DNA of 64,000 bases from Pedobacter gandavensis (GCF_014172405.1 NZ_WNXC01000001.1:806001-870000), one strand, 5' to 3'. Counted from the stretch's first letter, positions 35,288-44,985 are shown. Notes: generated by a model not told the origin, from the sequence alone. A program made the numbers and translations.

Positions 35288-36514
35288 ATGCTTAGTACAA
35301 CAGAAATAGGCTTGATCAAAGCCACAGTCCCAATTTTAAGAGAACAGGGTCTATTGTTAACGCAACATTTTTATAAAAGAATGTTCCAACATAACCCGGA
35401 ATTAAGGAATACCTTCAACATGGGGAATCAGCAAAATGGCACACAACAAACGGCATTGGCGCTTGCTGTTCTTGCTTATGCGGAGAACATTGAAAATCCA
35501 GGAGTACTCCTGCCTGTACTTCAAAGAATCGGTGATAAACATACCAGTTTACAAATCACAGCCGAGCAGTATGACATTGTTGGAAAACACCTATTGGCTT
35601 CCATTGGAGAAGTGCTTGGTGATGCAGCAACAGCTGATTTGATTACCGCATGGGCTAAAGCTTATGGTCAACTGGCCGACTTAATGATCAATCTTGAAAA
35701 GTCAATATATCTGCAAAAGGCTGCTGTAAAAGGTGCCTGGACTGGCTGGAGAAAGTTCATCATCGATAAAAAAGTACAGGAATCTGAGGAGATCACTTCC
35801 TTTTATCTGCGTCCGGAAGATGGACTTGAAGTATCAGCGCACCAACCGGGTCAATATTTAAGCATTAAGGTATTTGTGCCTGCTTTAGGCATTTATCAGC
35901 CTCGTCAATACAGCATCTCTTCTGCACCAAGTGCTGAGTATTACCGGATTTCGGTAAAAAGAGAGCCTGGAAACGAGCAAAAAGAAAGTGGAACAGTCTC
36001 AAATTACCTGCATGATCAACTGCTGGAGGGTGATGTGATTGAAGCGACCACTCCTGCCGGTGATTTTGTCTTGAATATCAATCAGACTACACCGCTGGTT
36101 CTTTTAAGTGGTGGCGTAGGTCAAACGCCATTTGTTTCTATTTTGGATTTCCTCACAAAATCAGACCAACAACGCCAGGTAAAATGGGCACACGCTTGTC
36201 GCTCGGAAAGTGTTCATGCCTTCCGCGAACAAATCAACGCATGGCAATCCGAACACGATTGGTTTGAGCATATCGTGTTCTATGAAAATACAGATTTGGC
36301 ATCAAAAGAAAATTCATTGTCAAAAGATACCCGCACAGGACGGATGGATGTTGCTGAAATCAGCGAAATGCTCCTGATACCGGAAGCAGAATACTATCTT
36401 TGCGGACCCAAGCCTTTTATCGAAAAAACAATGAAAGACCTATCCGCCTTAGGCATAGATCATAAAAAGTTATTCTTTGAAGAGTTTGGCCCACAAACGA
36501 TTCAAATGAATTAA
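35288..36514 (+). CDS. hmp: Flavohemoglobin (nitric oxide dioxygenase)
   Basis: 408 residues with the three Hmp modules: globin (1-140) with B10 Tyr29 and proximal His85 at the same positions as in E. coli Hmp; FAD domain (about 150-260) with RQYSISSAP; NAD domain (about 265-405) with GGVGQTPFVSILDFL and YYLCGPKPFIEKTM. It turns nitric oxide into nitrate with O2 and NADH in the cytoplasm. The next gene, 10 bases downstream, encodes an NsrR-type NO sensor, and a perfect operator lies just upstream, so the pair is very probably a self-controlled NO-defence operon. No key residue is missing. Confidence 0.97.
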   Translation: MLSTTEIGLIKATVPILREQGLLLTQHFYKRMFQHNPELRNTFNMGNQQNGTQQTALALAVLAYAENIENPGVLLPVLQRIGDKHTSLQITAEQYDIVGKHLLASIGEVLGDAATADLITAWAKAYGQLADLMINLEKSIYLQKAAVKGAWTGWRKFIIDKKVQESEEITSFYLRPEDGLEVSAHQPGQYLSIKVFVPALGIYQPRQYSISSAPSAEYYRISVKREPGNEQKESGTVSNYLHDQLLEGDVIEATTPAGDFVLNINQTTPLVLLSGGVGQTPFVSILDFLTKSDQQRQVKWAHACRSESVHAFREQINAWQSEHDWFEHIVFYENTDLASKENSLSKDTRTGRMDVAEISEMLLIPEAEYYLCGPKPFIEKTMKDLSALGIDHKKLFFEEFGPQTIQMN

Positions 36515-36524
36515 TTGCTATAAG

Positions 36525-36986
36525 ATGAAACTGAACCAATTTACCGATTATGGATTGAGAATCCTGATGTATATGAGTCGCAAGCCAGCACACCTGCCGG
36601 CAACGACCATTACTGAGCTGGCCGACCAGTTCGGAATCTCTAGAAATCACCTGGTTAAAGTGGTTCAGTTTCTCTCTAATCAAAACATTATTGATGCCCA
36701 AAGAGGCCGAGGTGGCGGTTTACGCCTTTTCGATTCTGCGGAAAGCTATAGGATTGGAAAGCTCGTTCGGCTGTTGGAACAAGATGAAGAACTGATCAAT
36801 TGTGAAAGCCCGCTTTGTATCCTTGCTGGAAACTGCGGACTGAAGGGTATCTTGAATGGGGCGCAAAATGCCTTATACCAATACCTGGATCAATACACGC
36901 TGGATGATATCAGCAAACCTGCCCTTAGCAAAACGCTGCAAACCCTATTCCCTGGTCCCACTGATCAAAAAACAGAATTAACCTAA
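36525..36986 (+). CDS. nsrR: NsrR-type Rrf2-family NO-sensing repressor
   Basis: 153 residues. N-terminal winged helix of the Rrf2 family ([40 protein letters not shown]; wing RGRGGGLRL). Three Cys at 93, 98 and 104 follow the spacing C-x4-C-x5-C used by NsrR to hold its iron-sulfur cluster, unlike the tighter IscR pattern. NO attack on the cluster releases the repressor from DNA. It lies 10 bases after hmp and an NsrR-like palindrome overlaps the hmp promoter, so the assignment is supported by protein, context and site. Its 3' end overlaps the convergent msrA gene by 9 bases. Confidence 0.92.
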   Translation: MKLNQFTDYGLRILMYMSRKPAHLPATTITELADQFGISRNHLVKVVQFLSNQNIIDAQRGRGGGLRLFDSAESYRIGKLVRLLEQDEELINCESPLCILAGNCGLKGILNGAQNALYQYLDQYTLDDISKPALSKTLQTLFPGPTDQKTELT

Positions 36987-37469
36987 TTTCCAATCCGGAC
37001 GTTCAAAGTGGCAAGTATAACCATAAGGAACCTTTTGCAAATAATCCTGATGATCTTCTTCTGCATTCCAAAAATCTGTTTCCGGAACAACTTCCGTTAC
37101 AAATTTTCCAGGCCACTTACCCGTTGCTTCCAGTTCTGCAATTAAAGCTAAGGCTGTTTCCTGCTGCGCTTCATTTACAAAGAAGATCGCAGAGCGGTAA
37201 GAAGTTCCAATATCGTTTCCTTGTCTGTTTTTGGTTGTAGGGTCGTGAATCTGAAAGAAATACTCCAGAAGGCCACGGTACGTTAATACTGTTGGGTCAA
37301 ATACAATCTCAATTCCTTCCGCATGTGTTCCATGATTTCGGTATGTTGCATTGGGAACATCGCCCCCGGTGTACCCTACTACCGTTGAAATCACACCTGG
37401 ATGGTGGCGAAACAGTTCTTCTACTCCCCAAAAGCAACCCCCTGCTAAAATGGCTTTTTCAGTATTCAT
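36978..37469 (-). CDS. msrA: Peptide methionine sulfoxide reductase A
   Basis: 163 residues, typical for the single-domain MsrA. The catalytic block [12 protein letters not shown] places the nucleophile at Cys12; [20 protein letters not shown] and the [20 protein letters not shown] block are family hallmarks, and the end DHQDYLQ is conserved. It reduces methionine-S-sulfoxide in proteins with thioredoxin. No resolving Cys pair near the C-terminus except one Cys in YTCHFERP. It converges with nsrR, overlapping its last 9 bases; the position next to NO defence fits an oxidative and nitrosative stress cluster. Confidence 0.96.
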   Translation of the reverse strand: MNTEKAILAGGCFWGVEELFRHHPGVISTVVGYTGGDVPNATYRNHGTHAEGIEIVFDPTVLTYRGLLEYFFQIHDPTTKNRQGNDIGTSYRSAIFFVNEAQQETALALIAELEATGKWPGKFVTEVVPETDFWNAEEDHQDYLQKVPYGYTCHFERPDWKLG

Positions 37470-37649
37470 ATCATTCTCTTTTTAATGGTATAAAGGTATC
37501 ATTTTTTTCAGCTACCCAATTCAGCCATTGTTAACCTTCTATCATTTTTGAACGATTACTTGTTAAGCTAACTCTTTCTAAATACATTTATAGGCTTTCC
37601 TATTTTTTTAACGCCCAGAGCTCAGCATAAAGAGCTCACATTAAGACCT

Positions 37650-38150
37650 ATGCTTAACATTTATACCGCTACAGCAAATGATTTCCCGGTGATCCAGAAG
37701 ATCGCCCATAAAACATGGCCAGCCACATTTGGCGCCATCTTGTCCCCTCAACAAATCAGCTACATGCTGGAAATGATGTACAGTACAGCAGCCTTAACAG
37801 AGCAGGTGGCAGGAAAAGGCCATCATTTCTTATTGGTGAAAGATGAAACAAATGATTTAGGCTATGCCTCTTATGAGCTAAATTACAAAGGCTTACCAAA
37901 AACAAAAATCCATAAAATCTATTTACTTCCTGAGGCACAAGGCAAAGGTGTCGGTAAACTTCTGATGAAAACCATCTCAGAAATTGCCAAAGACAATAAG
38001 AATACGATTTTGTCCTTAAACGTAAACCGTGATAATTCCGCATTTCTCTTTTACAAAAACATAGGCTTTGAACAAGTCGGCGAAGAGAATATCGACATTG
38101 GCGATGGCTTCTTAATGGAAGATTATATCATGGAAAAACAATTAGCATAA
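37650..38150 (+). CDS. GNAT-family N-acetyltransferase
   Basis: 166 residues with the GNAT fold. The acetyl-CoA pyrophosphate-binding motif A is visible as LPEAQGKGVGKLLMKTI (about 92-108), preceded by strand KTKIHKIYL and followed by LSLNVNRDNSAFLFYKNIGFEQVGEE (motif B). The N-terminal IYTATANDFPVIQKIAHKTW resembles PaiA-like and RimI-like members. It transfers acetyl groups to an amine of unknown nature. It ends 12 bases before the helicase gene on the same strand, with probable translational coupling. Confidence 0.9.
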   Translation: MLNIYTATANDFPVIQKIAHKTWPATFGAILSPQQISYMLEMMYSTAALTEQVAGKGHHFLLVKDETNDLGYASYELNYKGLPKTKIHKIYLLPEAQGKGVGKLLMKTISEIAKDNKNTILSLNVNRDNSAFLFYKNIGFEQVGEENIDIGDGFLMEDYIMEKQLA

Positions 38151-38162
38151 CCCCTATCCCTT

Positions 38163-40067
38163 TTGGAATATTTCAAAAAACTCCTTGAGTTATTAAAGAT
38201 TGAACGCGAAGAAGACTTAAGGTCTTACCAACAATTAACAGAATCCTCTTCTGTAGCCAGCCGTAGAGCAAATGGATTATCCTGGTATCCGATAGCCATC
38301 AGAGGTTCAGAGATGAGCCGTGGTGATTATTTAACGGTAGAGATAGAACGCACTACGCATCAAGAACTTGCGCACCAACTTCGTTTTGGTGCATCGGCAG
38401 TATTGTTCTCTAATCATGATCCTAAAGATCGTGTAGAAGGCACCATTACTCATCAAAGCGGCAACCGTTTAAAAATCACGCTAAAGACGGATGAACTACC
38501 GGATTGGACCCGTGATGGCAAATTGGGTATAGATGTATTGTTCGATAACAACAGTTACGATGAGATGCAAAACGCGCTGAAACAGGCCTCAACAGCATTG
38601 GAAAAATCTGAAGGGAACAGACTGATTAAGATCTTAACCGGTCAGACCAGTCCAACTTTTTCTAATGAAATTCCTCATTACACCATTCCAAAATTAAACC
38701 GGGTACAACAGCAGGCTGTAGATAAAATCCTTGCAGCACAAGAGCTGGCCATTGTTCATGGCCCTCCGGGAACTGGAAAAACGACCACCCTGGTACAGGC
38801 GATTAAAGCATTAATCAAGCAAGATCATCAACAAATCCTTGTTGTAGCACCAAGTAATACAGCTGTAGATCTACTTACAGAAAAGCTGGACGAAGAAGGT
38901 TTAAATGTATTGCGTATTGGAAATCCAGCCAGGGTATCGGAAAGACTACAGTCTTTAACCCTCGATGGAAAACTGTCTGAACACGACAGCATGAAGCAAA
39001 TCCGTGCATTAAAGAAACAGGCCAATGAATATAAAAACATGGCCCATAAGTACAAGCGAAATTTCGGACGTGCGGAGAAAGAGCAACGTAAAGCTTTGTT
39101 TGATGAAGCACATAAGCTCATGAAAGAAGTGGGCAATACGGAGCAATACATGATTGATGATCTGCTCAGTAAAGCGCAGGTGGTAACCGCTACACTTGTT
39201 GGCGCCAACCATTACACCATTCGCGGAGTAAAATTCCACACGGTGGTCATTGATGAAGCTGGTCAGGCTTTAGAGCCTGCCTGCTGGATTCCGATTCTTA
39301 AAGCACAGAAAGTTATCTTTGCAGGAGATCATTGTCAGCTGTCCCCAACGATAAAGTCTAATGAAGCTGCAAAAGCTGGTCTTAGCACGACTTTATTAGA
39401 GAAAGCCACGCAAATACACCCGGAAGCTGTGACGCTTCTAGAGGAGCAATACCGCATGAATGAGGCCATCATGAGTTATTCTTCAAAAGTATTTTATGAG
39501 CATAAATTGAAAGCCCACGATTCTGTTGCGAAACATGTGTTGTTTTCAGAAGATGCGCCATTGGCATTCGTGGATACAGCTGGTTGTGGTTTTGAAGAGA
39601 AATATGAAGGGACCAGTAGTACCAATCCAGAAGAAGCGGCATTCCTATTCAAACACCTTACACAACTCGTAAACACAGCCGGCCATCATTATACCGCAGA
39701 TAATTTCCCTACCATCGCAGTGATCTCTCCTTATAAACAGCAGGTTTTATTGATGAAGGAATTGATATTACATTCCCCGGAACTTATGGCTTATGCCGCT
39801 AAAATTTCGGTAAATACCATTGATAGTTTCCAGGGACAGGAACGCGACATCGTTTATATTAGCATGACCAGGAGCAATAATGAAGGCAGTATTGGTTTCC
39901 TTTCGGACATCCGAAGGATGAATGTAGCCATGACCAGAGCCAGGAAAAAACTCGTGGTCATTGGCGACAGTGCAACTTTATCCCGCCTTCCATTCTACTC
40001 CGATTTCATCAGCTATGCAGAAGAAATCAACGCTTATCAAAGCGCATGGGAGTTTGCAGATCTTTAA
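38163..40067 (+). CDS. Superfamily 1 helicase, IGHMBP2/Upf1-like
   Basis: 634 residues from a TTG start at 38163: the next in-frame ATG is codon 51 and would cut the conserved N-terminal domain (EYFKKLLELLKIEREEDLRS). An N-terminal OB-like region is followed by the ATPase: Walker A GPPGTGKTTT (200-209), motif II VVIDEAGQALEPA, motif III GDHCQLSPT, motif IV-like EEQYRMNEAIMSYSSKVFY, motif V TIDSFQGQERDIVYISMTRS and motif VI VAMTRARKKLVVIG. This is the SMUBP-2/Upf1 branch of SF1B helicases, which unwind RNA or DNA 5' to 3'. Bacterial roles are unclear. Its stop codon overlaps the convergent CoA-transferase gene. Confidence 0.93.
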   Translation: MEYFKKLLELLKIEREEDLRSYQQLTESSSVASRRANGLSWYPIAIRGSEMSRGDYLTVEIERTTHQELAHQLRFGASAVLFSNHDPKDRVEGTITHQSGNRLKITLKTDELPDWTRDGKLGIDVLFDNNSYDEMQNALKQASTALEKSEGNRLIKILTGQTSPTFSNEIPHYTIPKLNRVQQQAVDKILAAQELAIVHGPPGTGKTTTLVQAIKALIKQDHQQILVVAPSNTAVDLLTEKLDEEGLNVLRIGNPARVSERLQSLTLDGKLSEHDSMKQIRALKKQANEYKNMAHKYKRNFGRAEKEQRKALFDEAHKLMKEVGNTEQYMIDDLLSKAQVVTATLVGANHYTIRGVKFHTVVIDEAGQALEPACWIPILKAQKVIFAGDHCQLSPTIKSNEAAKAGLSTTLLEKATQIHPEAVTLLEEQYRMNEAIMSYSSKVFYEHKLKAHDSVAKHVLFSEDAPLAFVDTAGCGFEEKYEGTSSTNPEEAAFLFKHLTQLVNTAGHHYTADNFPTIAVISPYKQQVLLMKELILHSPELMAYAAKISVNTIDSFQGQERDIVYISMTRSNNEGSIGFLSDIRRMNVAMTRARKKLVVIGDSATLSRLPFYSDFISYAEEINAYQSAWEFADL

Positions 40068-40077
40068 TCTGCAAACT
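40051..40077. terminator. Perfect hairpin spanning two overlapping convergent stop codons
   Basis: AGTTTGCAGAT and ATCTGCAAACT are exact inverted repeats with a 5-base loop that contains the overlapping stops of the helicase (40065-40067) and CoA-transferase (40064-40066). It may stop transcription from both sides, though no long T run follows. Confidence 0.6.
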
Positions 40078-41563
40078 TCTTCATGGTACCATTTTCACGC
40101 AATCGGCCATACCAGGAAAACGCCTCTTCTAAAAGATGAGGCGTTTGTCCACCTCGCACACAGGCTCTCTCATAATAATCTAGTAATTCTGCTTTGTAAT
40201 CCGGGTGTGCACAGTTTTCTATGATCACTTTAGCGCGTTGTCTAGGTGCTAAACCCCGTAAGTCAGCCAAGCCTTGCTCCGTAACGATCACATCCACGTC
40301 ATGCTCCGTATGGTCAACATGGGAAACCATCGGAACAATCCGTGAGATGGCATCTCCTTTTGCAGAAGATTGTGTTACAAAAACACTTAAATAAGCATTA
40401 CGGGCGAAATCGCCTGAACCCCCTATTCCGTTCATCATATTTGTTCCAGCCACATGTGTGGAGTTTACATTACCATAGATGTCACATTCTAACGCCGTAT
40501 TGATGGCTATAATTCCGAGACGACGAATCACTTCTCCGGCATTGCTGATTTCTTGTGGACGTAAGACTATTTTATCTTTATATTTTTCAAAATCATGGAA
40601 TATCTTAAGATAATATTCTTCAGAGACTGTGATGGATGAACCGGATGCAAAAGTCATCTTTCCAGAGTCTAATAGATCGAATGTACTGTCTTGTAAAACT
40701 TCTGAATACATGATCAGGTTTTCAAAATCACCATCCATAAATCCATGAAGTACTGCATTGGCTACCTTGCCAATACCTGCTTGCAAAGGAAGTAATGATT
40801 TAGTCAGATTACCTTGTTCTACCTCTGCTGAAAAGAACCTGACCAAATGCCTGGCGATTGCTGAAGTGGACGCATCTGGAGCAGCAATTTCTGCCGGACT
40901 ATCCGTCTTATTCGTGATTACCACACCTACAATCTTTTTAGGGTTGATATAGATGGAGTTTCGCCCTACACGATCATCAACTGATACAATTGGAATCTCG
41001 CAGCGGTTCGGATATTCACCCGCAGAAAATATATCATGAATCCCACAAACTGATAAAGGTACGGCTAGGTTTAGTTCAATAATTACCTGATCTGCTAGTG
41101 CAGCAAAGGAAGCAGAATTACCTACAGATGTGGTCGGTATGATACTTCCATCTGCTTCAATCCTTGAGGCTTCCAGCACTGCAATGTTGATTTTAGGAAA
41201 GTGGTTTGATTTTAAAAGCGTCACTGTTTCTCCCAAATGCTGGTCTATAAACAAGACCTCTCCTTTATTAATGGCCTTTCGCAAAATAGGATCTACCTGA
41301 AAGGGAAGTCGTAAAGAAAGGGCATCTGCTTCGGCCAAAGCACCATCGGTACCATGCCCCAGAGAAGCGCCTGTCATTAATGTGATTTTAAGTGGTTCAG
41401 TCTTTGCTCGTTCTGCCAGAGCAGCTAATACAGCTTTACTATCGCCGGCCTTAGTGAAGCCACTAGAGGCCACGACCATCTTATCTTTAAAGAGCTGTGC
41501 GGCTTCTTCTGAGGTCATTATTCTGGAAATTAATTCCTCCCTCAGTATTCTATCTGCGTACAT
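40064..41563 (-). CDS. Acetyl-CoA hydrolase/succinate CoA-transferase family enzyme
   Basis: 499 residues, normal for the succinyl-CoA:acetate CoA-transferase (SCACT/AarC, Cat1) group. Visible blocks: ASSGFTKAGDSKAVLAALAE, GAGIGK-like QAGIGKVANAVLHGF, the catalytic Glu in MYSEVLQDSTFDLLDSGK (Glu288) and the CoA-binding GGSGDFARNAYLS with the closing RGLAPRQRAKVIIENCAHPD. It moves CoA between succinate (or propionate) and acetate, linking to the TCA cycle or acetate disposal in the cytoplasm. It overlaps the helicase gene tail to tail by 4 bases. An AraC regulator lies upstream on the same strand but separated by 75 bases. Confidence 0.92.
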   Translation of the reverse strand: MYADRILREELISRIMTSEEAAQLFKDKMVVASSGFTKAGDSKAVLAALAERAKTEPLKITLMTGASLGHGTDGALAEADALSLRLPFQVDPILRKAINKGEVLFIDQHLGETVTLLKSNHFPKINIAVLEASRIEADGSIIPTTSVGNSASFAALADQVIIELNLAVPLSVCGIHDIFSAGEYPNRCEIPIVSVDDRVGRNSIYINPKKIVGVVITNKTDSPAEIAAPDASTSAIARHLVRFFSAEVEQGNLTKSLLPLQAGIGKVANAVLHGFMDGDFENLIMYSEVLQDSTFDLLDSGKMTFASGSSITVSEEYYLKIFHDFEKYKDKIVLRPQEISNAGEVIRRLGIIAINTALECDIYGNVNSTHVAGTNMMNGIGGSGDFARNAYLSVFVTQSSAKGDAISRIVPMVSHVDHTEHDVDVIVTEQGLADLRGLAPRQRAKVIIENCAHPDYKAELLDYYERACVRGGQTPHLLEEAFSWYGRLRENGTMKKFAD

Positions 41564-41638
41564 ACATTTGGTTTAGAACACAAATCTATCTGCAATAATC
41601 AGCGGAATGGTATCCTTTCCGGCCAATTGCATATCTTA

Positions 41639-42466
41639 TTATGCCAGCATAACATCTAAGCCCAATGCCCCTTTCATCTTCACGTATTCCGATGGCCTAA
41701 CGCCCAAGGTTTTGTAAAATGTAGTGCTAAAAGTCGGAATGCTATTATAGCCGACCATGGATGCAACTTCTTTCACTGACATTTTATCCTCTAATAGCAG
41801 TTGCACCGCCAACATCATTCTTTGTATGGTGAGGTACTGGATAAACGACATGCCAACATCACCCTGAAAAAGACGGGAAAGGCTTCTTTCGCTGAGGCCA
41901 AATTGGCTGGCCATGGCGGGGAAAACGATGGCTTCTGATAGATTTTCTCCCATATATTTAATCACTGATGCCAGTCGCTTATCTTTCGCGTAAGGCAATG
42001 CCAGTGGTAACTTATATAAGCTCACCTCTGGTAAAATTGCTTTTAATGCCAATGCAAAGCGATAAGAGCTTTGTTCGGTCTGGTCGATATCTCCACTCCA
42101 GCGGTTGCTGAAAATGATCATTTGCAACAATAAATCATTAACCGGATAAATTCCTTTCTGCGCATAGAAAGGGTTTTCATTAGCCTCCACAGGGAAATAA
42201 AGGTTTCTCATGGTCACATCAGCAGAACTCGGGTGGATACTATGAACCACGCCTGGTGGAATCCACATGTAATGTCTGGCAGGCAAAAAATAGGTCTTTT
42301 GTTCCGTACTCACGTGAACCACCCCACCTTCTGTATATAGAAATTGTCCTTTCTCATGCTGATGGGCAGAAATATCCTGTTCACCCATGAGGTCATGCAT
42401 ACAATAGATGGTATTCGGGTTTTTATCAACCTCAGTTAGGTAGTAATCTTTATGAATATTAGCCAT
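41639..42466 (-). CDS. AraC-family regulator with cupin-type sensor domain
   Basis: 275 residues from ATG 42466 (MANIHKDYYLTEVDKN); ATG 42496 would add ten residues. N-terminal cupin-like AraC ligand domain (about 25-110: HQHEKGQFLYTEGGVVHV; HYMWIPPGVVHSIHP) and C-terminal AraC DNA-binding domain (about 170-270: FGLSERSLSRLFQGDVGMSF; VKEVASMVGYNSIPTFSTTF then KTLGVRPSEY). It is divergent from the tripartite efflux operon with 83 bases between the starts, so it is the likely local regulator of that operon, responding to an aromatic or drug-like compound that cannot be named. Confidence 0.88.
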   Translation of the reverse strand: MANIHKDYYLTEVDKNPNTIYCMHDLMGEQDISAHQHEKGQFLYTEGGVVHVSTEQKTYFLPARHYMWIPPGVVHSIHPSSADVTMRNLYFPVEANENPFYAQKGIYPVNDLLLQMIIFSNRWSGDIDQTEQSSYRFALALKAILPEVSLYKLPLALPYAKDKRLASVIKYMGENLSEAIVFPAMASQFGLSERSLSRLFQGDVGMSFIQYLTIQRMMLAVQLLLEDKMSVKEVASMVGYNSIPTFSTTFYKTLGVRPSEYVKMKGALGLDVMLA

Positions 42467-42549
42467 GGCGGAAATGAATAAACATTTGACCAACAAAGAT
42501 AATCAAGCCAACTGAAATCATTGCAACTTTGTAATGAAAATTCTACACA

Positions 42550-43911
42550 ATGAAAAAGCTCCCCCTTATTGCAAGGGAATCATTAAGTGCCTTAAGAAAT
42601 CAACAGAGAATTATTCTTGGCACATTACTATTAACCGGGACGATGATGCTCCCTGTTCAAGCACAACAGCAACAGTCTTTAAGTTTACCCCAAGCCTTGA
42701 GTCTGGCTGCAGAACACAATAAAGAGGTTCATAAATCCAGAGTACAGCAGGAAATTTCAGAAGAAGAATGGAAAGAAAAGAAAGAAATGAGGCTTCCCGA
42801 CGTGGATTTCCATGCATCTTATGCAAGAATCACAGACCTTACCGAGTACAACCATGGCTTGAGTGATAAAGTAGTCACTTCTACGATTCCTGAATGGGCT
42901 GATGTAACGTCCTCTGCTAGAATGCCCATTTATAATGGCGGACAAATTAAGTACAGTATCAAAAAAGCCAAACAGGAAGAGGAAATCAGTGCATTAAAAG
43001 TCCAGAAAACCGTAAACGACATTCAAATTGAGGTGGTAGCTACCTATTTAGGTGTGTTTAAGCTTATGGAACTTCAGAAGCTCATCCTGGAAAACATCAA
43101 GGAAGAAGAAGATCGTTTAAAAGAAGTTCGTGCCTTTAAAGCGCATGGAACAGTGACGGGCAATGAGGTATTGAGGGCAGAACTGCAATTATCAGACATG
43201 CAGTTACGCCTTTTATCGAACAAAAGAAACATCGCTATTGGTTTACATAACTTACAAACATTATTGGAGTTACCTGAAGAAGATGTCTTAACCCTTGATA
43301 CTAATTCCCTAATCAATAATACATTGAGGCTTCAGCCCTATCCTTATTACCTGCAGTCAGGTTTTCAAAAGGAAGACATGGGTATTGCGAAAAAACAGGA
43401 GGCCATCAGCCAGACTGAACAGCGTCTTGCGAAAAGTAGTTACTATCCAAAACTAGCATTATTCGGTTCTTATGGATACAATTATCCCAACTACATGTTC
43501 TTTCCCCCCAACAAAAATGGCTACACTTTAGGTAAAGTTGGTATAGAAGCTAATTTCAGCCTGTCCAATTTGTACAAGAACAGAAGTAAAGTGAAGTTGG
43601 CAGAGAAAAGGATTGAAGAAGAAAAAGCGAATACTGAAATTCTTAAGAACCAGATTAGTAATGAGGTATTTAAGCAGTATACAAAGTATCAAGAAATCAT
43701 GGATCAGCTACCGGTAACGGAAAAGGCGAAGAAACAAGCGACAGAAAACTACAGGATCATCAAATTAAAATACCTGAATCAACTGGCTTTGGTTACCGAT
43801 ATGCTGGATGCCGACAATGCACTACTCCAGGCCAAATACAATGTGGTATCCACCCAGATTGACGCTTTAATGAAACATTACGAATTGCGTTACGCAGCAG
43901 GACAATTATAA
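42550..43911 (+). CDS. TolC-family outer membrane efflux protein
   Basis: 453 residues, signal peptide (cleavage near LPVQAQQ), then two TolC repeats of long helices and short strands: LSLPQALSLAAEHNKEVHKS at the start and FSLSNLYKNRSKVKLAEKRI, then EILKNQISNEVFKQYTKYQE in the second half. The MPIYNGGQIKYSI segment (about 119-131) fits the usual [LI]-[FY]-[ND]-G-G turn of the family. It forms the outer membrane channel for the EmrA/EmrB-like pump encoded directly downstream (19 bases). First gene of the three-gene operon, divergent from an AraC regulator. Confidence 0.93.
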   Translation: MKKLPLIARESLSALRNQQRIILGTLLLTGTMMLPVQAQQQQSLSLPQALSLAAEHNKEVHKSRVQQEISEEEWKEKKEMRLPDVDFHASYARITDLTEYNHGLSDKVVTSTIPEWADVTSSARMPIYNGGQIKYSIKKAKQEEEISALKVQKTVNDIQIEVVATYLGVFKLMELQKLILENIKEEEDRLKEVRAFKAHGTVTGNEVLRAELQLSDMQLRLLSNKRNIAIGLHNLQTLLELPEEDVLTLDTNSLINNTLRLQPYPYYLQSGFQKEDMGIAKKQEAISQTEQRLAKSSYYPKLALFGSYGYNYPNYMFFPPNKNGYTLGKVGIEANFSLSNLYKNRSKVKLAEKRIEEEKANTEILKNQISNEVFKQYTKYQEIMDQLPVTEKAKKQATENYRIIKLKYLNQLALVTDMLDADNALLQAKYNVVSTQIDALMKHYELRYAAGQL

Positions 43912-43930
43912 ATCAGCCCAATAAATTACA

Positions 43931-44983
43931 ATGAATACTACTAAAGCGCCTGCAGTACACGGCCCCTTCCACACGTTATTTACAATTCTAGCCAGCTTAA
44001 TTGCCGCAGGAGGTTTGATTATGGGCGTCTGGTTTTTCATATTTTACAACAACAATGAGGAAACCAATGATGCACAGATTGATCAATATGTGACCCCAGT
44101 GGTGACACGTATCACTGGTTATGTCCAGGACGTCAAATACAAAGAAAACCAATTTGTACATAAAGGTGATACCCTTATTATCATCGACAACAGAGAATAT
44201 AAGTCCCATTTAGACCTGGCATTATCAGAAATTGAAAATGCAAAAGAGAGTGTTGGCGTGTTGCAAAGAAACGTGGCGACTACCAAAAGTAATACCGCGG
44301 TTCAGCAGTCTCAACTGGATGCGGCTAAATCACAAGTATGGAAAGCGGAAGAAGAATATAAGCGATATCTAGCCCTATTGAAAGAGGATGCGGCAACCAA
44401 ACAGCAGCTGGAAACCATGAAGTCAAATTACGATTCCGCTAAAGCGCATTATGAAGAAATCTCACATGCTTTACAATCCACAGCCTTGAGTACTTCGGAG
44501 GCTTCTTCCCGCGTTCCAGTGGCAAAAACCGTGATTAGTGGGAAGAAAGCAGCAGTTGACAACGCGGCACTGTACCTTTCTTATACCATCTTAACCGCTC
44601 CCTACGATGGTTGGGTGGGTAAGAAAACCATTCAACCTGGCCAATTGGTCAAAGAAGGACAAACACTGGTTTCTGTGGTGAGCCAGGAGAAATGGATTAC
44701 GGCAAATTACAAGGAAACGCAGGTAGGAAGAATTGTAATCGGCCAGCGCGTTACTTTTAAAGCAGATGCTAGCGGCGACCAGGTGTTTAACGGGGTCGTA
44801 GAGTCCTTCTCTCCGGCAAGTGGCGCAAGATTTTCTATGCTTCCGCCGGACAATGCAACAGGGAATTTTGTCAAAATTGAACAACGCATTCCTGTGCGTA
44901 TTAAGTTATCAGATCCTGAAAAAGAAACTGAATTTTTACGCGCAGGAATGAACGTGATTGTTGTTGCTAATCATCAGAAATAA
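43931..44983 (+). CDS. EmrA/HlyD-type membrane fusion protein
   Basis: 350 residues: one N-terminal membrane helix (about 16-38), lipoyl/barrel-sandwich halves (NDAQIDQYVTPVVTRITGYV and LSYTILTAPYDGWVGKKTIQ), a central alpha hairpin (about 90-195), and a beta-barrel domain (KWITANYKETQVGRIVIGQR). This is the layout of EmrA/HlyD adaptors that join an inner membrane pump to a TolC channel. It lies between the TolC and MFS genes, 2 bases before the latter, so the three proteins very probably form one drug efflux complex. Confidence 0.94.
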   Translation: MNTTKAPAVHGPFHTLFTILASLIAAGGLIMGVWFFIFYNNNEETNDAQIDQYVTPVVTRITGYVQDVKYKENQFVHKGDTLIIIDNREYKSHLDLALSEIENAKESVGVLQRNVATTKSNTAVQQSQLDAAKSQVWKAEEEYKRYLALLKEDAATKQQLETMKSNYDSAKAHYEEISHALQSTALSTSEASSRVPVAKTVISGKKAAVDNAALYLSYTILTAPYDGWVGKKTIQPGQLVKEGQTLVSVVSQEKWITANYKETQVGRIVIGQRVTFKADASGDQVFNGVVESFSPASGARFSMLPPDNATGNFVKIEQRIPVRIKLSDPEKETEFLRAGMNVIVVANHQK

Positions 44984-44985
44984 CA

